From Fabrea salina (lineage: Eukaryota; Ciliophora; Heterotrichea; Heterotrichida; Fabreidae): 64,000 nt of DNA. The notes beneath the pieces are model-generated. The model did no database searches and was not told the DNA's origin. It worked only from the letters and a program-made list of their open reading frames with translations. Positions 58,793-64,000 of the stretch are shown here, piece after piece (the stretch's first letter is position 1; each line of letters begins with the position of its first letter). A program made the translations under genes and the position numbers. The stretch covers positions 1 to 64,000 of the forward strand of contig JALIHJ010000062.1 of NCBI GenBank assembly GCA_022984795.1, given 5' to 3'.

Positions 58793-60271
58793 ATGGAAAA
58801 GGTTACTAAAAGCATTAGTCTGAACTTCCGTGGAAACGAGTTCTTAATAGACTTCAAAGCAGACTCCCAATGCATTTTCCTCAGAGTTGAAGAAAAAGAC
58901 TCTGGAAAGCAGTGGAAAGGCGAGTTCACAGCTGAGTACATCCAAGACATCACTTTCAAAACAGGAAACGCTAAAAAGTTTCCTGTGTTTGTCAAAATGC
59001 TTCTTACTGCTCTTGAGAACCAAAGCGAGTCTGTGTTCGTAGACCTACTGACTTACCAAGACTTAGAAATGCTTAAGTCCAGAAGGACCCAAAGCTCCAA
59101 TCCGCCGAACCCCAAACTGCTCCACAAGAAGTACTTGATCCTCACCTACACAGTAGAGTTCGACAGAGTCCACTACCCACTTCCACTGATCTACGAAGAG
59201 AGCCCTGACCCGGAGTCGCAACTCAAAACTATAGAACGAATGAAAGAAGAAATTTCAAAAGTCAAAAAACTACTTCCTGCAAACAACTTAGGCCAAGTCA
59301 TCAAAGAAAACGAAGAACTCAGACAGAAAATAAAAACCCTCAGCTCCCAAAAGCCTCCTCAGGAAGACCAAAGACTTGCTGAACTCATGAAGGAAAAAGA
59401 ACAACTCGACCAAGAAAACCAAGCTCTCAAACTAGAAGGCTCCTCTGAAGTCAGACAACTCAAAAAACTCAACCAAAACTTAAACTCCGAACTCGACAAG
59501 GTCAGAGAAGAAATGGACCAAATTATAGAGCACTTAGAATCCCAAAGCGAAGAACGCAACGAAGTCGGCAACATCAAAAAAAAAGTTAACTTACTCATGC
59601 AAGAACTCGAAAAAACCCGCAAATCCGAGTCTAAGTACAACCAAGAAAAAACTAAACTCGAACAAGAAATCCAAAAACTCAAAACTACTGAAGAAAAACA
59701 AACTGCCAGAATTAAACAACTGCAACAAGAAATAAATGACGCTAAAAAAGCTAAAGCCAACTCAACCAAAACTTCTCCAGCAAACAGAAGCCCAGCTTCA
59801 TCCAGACAAAACACTCCTCCCAACCGAAGCCGAGGCAACTCTTTCAACCGCAGAAACTCTCCTTACGGACCAGGCATTAAAGCTTCTTCTCCTAGACAGA
59901 ACTCACCTGGTGCTTGGAGAAGAAACTCGCCACAAAACTCAAAACCCAGACAAAACTCACCCAGTTCTTACCATCAAAGAATAAGGCAAAACTCCCCCAA
60001 ACAATCTCCAGCAAGGAACCCCCCTTCTCAAAGAAACCCCAGGTTCAGAAACATATCTCCTAGAGTCAACACCAACATATCCAGAGAAAGAGACCCTGTT
60101 AAAAAAACCAGCAGTTCCCCTGGCAACCCTAGAGTCAAGAGCTCACCCAAAGCTAGTCCTCAGAGGAAACCTCAGTACTCAAAAGCCTCTCCACAACGCA
60201 AGTGCGACACCAACGACATTGACTCCAGACTTGCACGCATTCAAAAATACATTAAGGACGCTAAATATTAA
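58793..60271 (+). CDS. CCDC61: Basal-body protein CCDC61/VFL3
   Basis: 492 residues. The N-terminal 140 match the CCDC61 head, a SAS-6/XRCC4-like fold: W-K-G-E-F-T-A-E-Y-I-Q-D-I-T-F-K-T-G-N, S-E-S-V-F-V-D-L-L-T-Y-Q-D-L-E, then Y-L-I-L-T-Y-T-V-E-F-D-R-V-H-Y-P-L-P-L. A coiled coil spans about 145-325. The C-terminal third is a basic, Ser/Pro/Asn/Arg-rich disordered tail with many R-Q-N-S-P repeats, probably phosphorylated or microtubule-binding. CCDC61/VFL3 sets basal-body number and rootlet orientation. This fits a ciliate with ordered kineties. Confidence 0.93.
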   Translation: MEKVTKSISLNFRGNEFLIDFKADSQCIFLRVEEKDSGKQWKGEFTAEYIQDITFKTGNAKKFPVFVKMLLTALENQSESVFVDLLTYQDLEMLKSRRTQSSNPPNPKLLHKKYLILTYTVEFDRVHYPLPLIYEESPDPESQLKTIERMKEEISKVKKLLPANNLGQVIKENEELRQKIKTLSSQKPPQEDQRLAELMKEKEQLDQENQALKLEGSSEVRQLKKLNQNLNSELDKVREEMDQIIEHLESQSEERNEVGNIKKKVNLLMQELEKTRKSESKYNQEKTKLEQEIQKLKTTEEKQTARIKQLQQEINDAKKAKANSTKTSPANRSPASSRQNTPPNRSRGNSFNRRNSPYGPGIKASSPRQNSPGAWRRNSPQNSKPRQNSPSSYHQRIRQNSPKQSPARNPPSQRNPRFRNISPRVNTNISRERDPVKKTSSSPGNPRVKSSPKASPQRKPQYSKASPQRKCDTNDIDSRLARIQKYIKDAKY

Positions 60272-60304
60272 CTTTCAACTAATATAACTGTAACTTATAA
60301 TAAT

Positions 60305-62245
60305 ATGAAGCGCGGCAGCAGAAGAGGCAAATTCCCCAAAAAGGGCACCATGGCACGTGCTCGCAACAAAGAAGAGTCCAAACAGGATGAAACTGAGTTA
60401 CAAGAAGACGAGATGTTCAGTGAAGCCGTGCAAGGCAATGCAGACAACGCATTAGTTCTCACAGACGAAGAACTAGACGCTGACATTGAAAGAATTCTAA
60501 CTCCCGCTAACACCCAAGCTGCTTCTAACATTTCTTACTTTTCCTTCAAAGACAGAGTCTTTAAAAAGGCCGAAACCAATGAAAACCTAATAGTCCACTT
60601 CAGCATGGACGGGAACTTTTTACTCACTGAGAGTGAAGAAGCAAGTAAGCAAGAAGAGTTTATCGAGAACAAAAACATGGAAGCCGACTCTATGATCAAC
60701 GCTTCAGCTGTGGAAGAAGAGTCCACTATGGACAAAGCTACTCAGCTTAAAGCACTTCGCAACCAGTTCAATTATGCTGAGCGGACTTCACAAAGCTTCA
60801 CTATTGGAGTCAAGGAAAGAGGGGTTTCCACTCAAAGACCTCCTTCAAGGAACTTTGCAGGGTCTGTGACCCAGTGGGACATCTACGACAGTTTTATGTC
60901 AGAACTAGAACTTAACAGAGCAACTGAAAAAACTAACGGAAAAGCAGTGTCCCGCAGAGAAGACCCTATGTTTTCTTCAGAGCTAAACTTTGCTTTGAAG
61001 ATCATGGAAAGAATGGTTAACCAAAACAAACACCAGTACACCTACCACACTTACAAGTACTTAGACTTAGTTTCTGACCAAGTGCGTTCTAACGAAGGGT
61101 CCCTTAACGAGCTGTGGACGTTCACATTCGATAAAGCTAACAAAAAAGAAGTAACTGCACTTTCTTGGAACCCCAAGTACCACGATATGTTTGCAGCTGG
61201 GTTTGGTTCTTACTCGTTTAACCAGAAGACCACAGGGCTTATTTGTTGTTACTCGTTGAAAAACACCAGGCACCCTGAGTACGTGTTTACTACTCCTCAA
61301 GGAGTGATGTGTTTGGACTGGCACCCACAGCACCCAGCTTTGCTTGCAGTGGGACTCTATGACGGAACTGTTTTAGTTTTTGACGTCCGCTCTAAACAGA
61401 AAAAACCTATTTACCAAAGCACAGTGCGCACTAACAAGCACACGGACCCAGTGTGGCAGGTGAAGTGGCTTGAAGAAGATGTTACTAAAAACCTTAGTTT
61501 CTTTTCTATAAGTAGCGACGGCAGAGTTACTAACTGGGTACTTATGAAAAACAAGTTAGAACCAGAAGAAGTCATTAAGCTCAAGTTAGTGTCTGGACAA
61601 CGAGAAGGCGAAGAAGACGACACTGCTTTAAGCGGACTAGCTGGAGGAACTTGCTTTGACTTTAACCCTTTTTACGAGCACTTGTTCATAGTGGGCACTG
61701 AAGAAGGCAAGATCCACAAGTGCAACAAGATGTACAGCGGGCAGTACTTAGAAACTTACGAAGGGCACTTTATGGCAGTTTACAGTTTGAAGTGGAACAA
61801 GTTCCACCCTAACATATTCTTATCAAGCAGTGCAGACTGGACAGTTAAGATGTGGGAGCACACTAGCAAAACTGCTTTGCTAACTTTCGACCTAGGAATA
61901 GCAGTGGGGGACATAGCCTGGGCTCCTTACTCTTCTACAGTGTTTTCAGCTATCACAGCTGACTCTAAGTGTCACGTGTACGACATTGCTGAAGACAAGT
62001 TGTCTGAAAAGTGCGAAAAGAAAGTGCTTAACAGCAAACTAAACCACATTGCTTTTAACCCAACAGACCCTGTGATTATTATTGGGAACGACAAAGGCCA
62101 AGTGAAGAGCTTCAAACTCAGTCCTAACCTCCGGAAACAAGAAGAACCCACTGAAGAAGAAGCTGAACAGGGCAAAACCACTTTTGACAAAGAACGTCAA
62201 AAGATCGAAGATGTGCTCAATTCTATAGACCGAACTGTTTATTAA
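60305..62245 (+). CDS. DNAI1: Outer-arm dynein intermediate chain 1 (DNAI1/IC78-like)
   Basis: 646 residues. The N-terminal 200 contain the segment L-R-N-Q-F-N-Y-A-E-R-T-S-Q-S-F followed by V-K-E-R-G-V-S-T-Q-R-P-P-S-R, conserved in DNAI1/IC78 and used to bind dynein light chains. About six to seven WD40 repeats fill residues about 250-600, for example V-T-A-L-S-W-N-P-K-Y, V-M-C-L-D-W-H-P, S-A-D-W-T-V-K-M-W and A-V-G-D-I-A-W-A-P. The protein is part of the axonemal outer dynein arm and docks the heavy chains. It follows CCDC61 on the same strand with 33 bp between them. Confidence 0.92.
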   Translation: MKRGSRRGKFPKKGTMARARNKEESKQDETELQEDEMFSEAVQGNADNALVLTDEELDADIERILTPANTQAASNISYFSFKDRVFKKAETNENLIVHFSMDGNFLLTESEEASKQEEFIENKNMEADSMINASAVEEESTMDKATQLKALRNQFNYAERTSQSFTIGVKERGVSTQRPPSRNFAGSVTQWDIYDSFMSELELNRATEKTNGKAVSRREDPMFSSELNFALKIMERMVNQNKHQYTYHTYKYLDLVSDQVRSNEGSLNELWTFTFDKANKKEVTALSWNPKYHDMFAAGFGSYSFNQKTTGLICCYSLKNTRHPEYVFTTPQGVMCLDWHPQHPALLAVGLYDGTVLVFDVRSKQKKPIYQSTVRTNKHTDPVWQVKWLEEDVTKNLSFFSISSDGRVTNWVLMKNKLEPEEVIKLKLVSGQREGEEDDTALSGLAGGTCFDFNPFYEHLFIVGTEEGKIHKCNKMYSGQYLETYEGHFMAVYSLKWNKFHPNIFLSSSADWTVKMWEHTSKTALLTFDLGIAVGDIAWAPYSSTVFSAITADSKCHVYDIAEDKLSEKCEKKVLNSKLNHIAFNPTDPVIIIGNDKGQVKSFKLSPNLRKQEEPTEEEAEQGKTTFDKERQKIEDVLNSIDRTVY

Positions 62246-62663
62246 GGGCTTAATCTAACTCAATTAGCTACTTCCTTTAAAAATTGTCCATTAGAGTTGC
62301 TCTAAAACTAAGTTACTCAAGCCATAAACCCCCTAAGTCTTCGAAGTTTCAAAAAAATTTTAAATTAAACAAATTTAATTTTAAACTAAAGTTAAGACCT
62401 GTAACCCAAAACCCTTTCTGTATTCAGTTGCACAACAGGCTGTTCAGGGGTCAGTTCTAGAATAATCTTTTCAGCATACTAATGCCTTCCTGAAATAATA
62501 GGCGCTAAAATAAGAAGATGAAGCTAGACAAAGGTAAGTTAAACCCCATCGGGCAAAGCGGCAAGTCAAAACTTAAACCACTGGGTCTTCCAGCTTAATT
62601 TTTTCTTTTCTGCTTATCCCGATCAGAACCCCTTTTTTCCGAACAGTTCCTAACTATGTAGGT
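62246..62663. other. About 420-bp gene-poor spacer, possible small RNA near its end
   Basis: The first part (62246-62400) is A/T-rich, with a nearly symmetric A/T block at about 62345-62395. A short frame from the ATG at 62518 codes only 26 residues. The same segment (about 62521-62598) begins AAGCTAGAC and ends GTCTTCCAGCTT, which can pair, and is followed at once by a T-rich run (TTTTTTCTTTT) like an RNA polymerase III terminator. That could be a small structured RNA, but I recognise no known RNA family. No tRNA cloverleaf or T-loop was found. Confidence 0.35.
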
Positions 62664-64000
62664 TTGAGCAAAAGCCGACATGTTATTCGGCCGCGAAGCG
62701 TTGATCACAACCGCAAACTCATCCTCACAACAGAACGCGAAGAATCTGAAACCAACTTGCAAGTACCCCGAGTTCCCAACATCGCAGTGCCAGTGGTGGT
62801 CCAAATGGACGACTACTTGATGCCAACTAAGCCCTACCACCGTCCAGGGCATTTCCACAGGTACCTCCCCCCATCAGAAGCTCGCTTAGAAATAACTTTA
62901 GAGTATGAAGCCACAGACGAAGACCTGGAGTTCGTTCAGAAGCTCAAAGAAGACCTAGAACTGCCAGAACAGTTCCTGAGTGCCCAGCAATTTGAGAGGT
63001 GCTTTGACTTGCTGGAGAAGGACTGCGCCAACAGCCAAATGATTCCACTAGACAGAGCAGTTAACGTGATCAAAGAAAAAAGAATCAACGACTTGTGGGA
63101 AGACCTGCAGCACTCCAAAACAGCCAACAGACTAATTGAAGAAGTTTACAAATACTGGCGCAGCCGAAGAGAAGAAGAAAAAAAGCCCCTTTTAAGGAGG
63201 TTCTGGAAAAACGAAGGCATAGCAGACCCCAACCTCAAAATAGTCTTCCAGCCACGCTCAGGCCCCAGGGAAAAGATGCGTCTCAGAAACTCCAGAAAGA
63301 ACGACACAGAGTCCTTTGAAAAGATGAAACTCATAGGCAGACACCTTAGCCAAGTCCACAACATCTTCCAAGCAACTCACATGCGAGAACAGCTCAAAAA
63401 GCACACCTTAAAAGCTAGAATAGCGTCTTTTTTCCAAGAAAGAGCTGAGAAACTTGGCAAGTCCGAGTCCCACTTAGCAGAAACAGACACCAAACTGGTA
63501 GAGTCTTCTAAAGAACTAAGAGCACGTATCAAACCCCCTGAAGTCCAAGTAATGCCTACTCCACGCCCCATCCCCACACCAGCCCCTGAACCAGCTCCTA
63601 AGCGTCCCCGTCCAGAACCTGCCCGGAAAAACTACTTAAGTTTCGAACTAGCTCGCATCTGCTCCTTAGTGATTCAAGAAGGCGAAAAACTCAAAGCTTG
63701 GCCCGTAGTTCTGCCCAAACCACAAGCAGCCCAAGAAACCGAAAAAGAACAAGAAAAAACCACCACTAAAATCAAAGTAAGAGGAAGAATCGACCGCAAC
63801 GGAATGTTAGTAGTTGACAGGTACGTGAGCGAGTTTGCCTGGGGAAGGTACCGCGACACCCAAGGCGTTTGGAGAGGAACAGAAAAGGACTCTCTTGAAG
63901 AAGTTTACGACGACAACGACAACGAAGACCTATCTAGGCTCCACAAAATCCTTCCTGCGAACTTCAAAAACTTTTTAAAGCAAAAAAAAGTACAGAGTAG
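62664..64000 (+). CDS. EPL1: Enhancer-of-polycomb (EPL1) homologue, 3' end beyond the window, start unresolved
   Basis: The frame is open to the window end. Conserved sequence starts at R-H-V-I-R-P-R-S-V-D-H-N-R-K-L (from about 62673), which fits the opening EPcA motif. The core L-T-x-x-x-F-E region appears as F-L-S-A-Q-Q-F-E-R-C-F-D. The segment P-R-S-G-P-R-E-K-M-R-L-R-N-S-R-K-N-D with E-K-M-K-L-I-G-R-H-L-S is diagnostic for EPC1/EPL1, and V-R-G-R-I-D-R-N-G-M matches the later conserved block. EPL1 bridges the catalytic piccolo module of the NuA4 acetyltransferase to nucleosomes. No in-frame ATG precedes the first conserved residues; the first is near 62806. The start must lie across an unrecognised intron or has been lost through a sequence error. 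Confidence 0.85.
   Translation, partial: MSKSRHVIRPRSVDHNRKLILTTEREESETNLQVPRVPNIAVPVVVQMDDYLMPTKPYHRPGHFHRYLPPSEARLEITLEYEATDEDLEFVQKLKEDLELPEQFLSAQQFERCFDLLEKDCANSQMIPLDRAVNVIKEKRINDLWEDLQHSKTANRLIEEVYKYWRSRREEEKKPLLRRFWKNEGIADPNLKIVFQPRSGPREKMRLRNSRKNDTESFEKMKLIGRHLSQVHNIFQATHMREQLKKHTLKARIASFFQERAEKLGKSESHLAETDTKLVESSKELRARIKPPEVQVMPTPRPIPTPAPEPAPKRPRPEPARKNYLSFELARICSLVIQEGEKLKAWPVVLPKPQAAQETEKEQEKTTTKIKVRGRIDRNGMLVVDRYVSEFAWGRYRDTQGVWRGTEKDSLEEVYDDNDNEDLSRLHKILPANFKNFLKQKKVQS

Noticed and set aside
3005-62245. TGA = Trp code as in Blepharisma
   Set aside because: More than 20,000 codons of clear coding sequence contain no internal TGA and use TGG throughout, and two genes appear to end in TGA.
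62400-62520. tRNA in the spacer, from a T-loop-like GTTCTAGAAT
   Set aside because: No acceptor stem, D-arm or anticodon arm can be formed around it.
62518-62598. 26-residue open frame as the first exon of EPL1
   Set aside because: No GT...AG segment of 15-17 nt joins it in frame to the conserved EPL1 sequence.

Overview
This is the left end of a macronuclear chromosome of a heterotrich ciliate. Three things point there. The first 540 bases are telomere repeats of the 8-mer CCCTAACA (C-strand), the type known from Stentor and Blepharisma. Five genes or gene parts can only be read through after removing 15-nt introns of the form GTAANNNNNANNTAG, the tiny-intron class described for heterotrichs. 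Genes sit 0 to a few tens of bases apart. The standard genetic code fits: the long reading frames use TGG for Trp and have no internal TGA. Of 22 stop codons that can be read, 19 are TAA, 1 is TAG and 2 are TGA. That argues against Blepharisma (TGA = Trp). The extreme compactness recalls Fabrea salina or Stentor, but the species cannot be fixed from the sequence alone.

Layout. 1-540: telomere. 541-3004: a copy, full of small indels, of part of the neighbouring gene, capped by the telomere inside the coding sequence. 3005-9820: a giant membrane-anchored repeat protein with no start in the window. 10350-39811: an array of five giant cysteine-rich, LamG-like, multi-pass membrane receptors. Three are on + and two on -, one of the latter carrying polycystin-1-like REJ and GPS modules. 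Between them lie an F-box-like gene and a mitochondrial-looking TPR gene. 39948-42528: a CCNDBP1-like gene, a RanGAP1-like gene and an atypical Rho GTPase. 42530-50156: a second giant repeat surface protein followed 1 bp later by a multi-pass membrane pseudokinase. 50162-64000: conserved cell-biology genes, namely LMBD2, a membrane RING-H2 protein, a family X DNA polymerase, an acylated STE11/MAP3K-like kinase, HAUS6, SLY1, an unknown, CCDC61/VFL3, outer-arm dynein intermediate chain DNAI1 and the start of an Enhancer-of-polycomb (EPL1) gene.

How it fits together. The telomere-proximal 48 kb is dominated by recently duplicated, repeat-rich cell-surface genes. This resembles the subtelomeric surface-antigen or adhesin arrays of other protists, and it is the most biologically interesting part of the window. 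The distal 14 kb is single-copy conserved machinery: basal body and cilia (CCDC61, DNAI1), spindle (HAUS6), ER-Golgi fusion (SLY1), DNA repair and chromatin. It is packed so tightly that several neighbours share no spacer, and one convergent pair overlaps at its stop codons.

Reliability. The interrupted reading frames in two receptor genes, and the indel-rich first 3 kb, may be assembly or sequencing errors in repetitive DNA. They are described as such, with the test that would decide.
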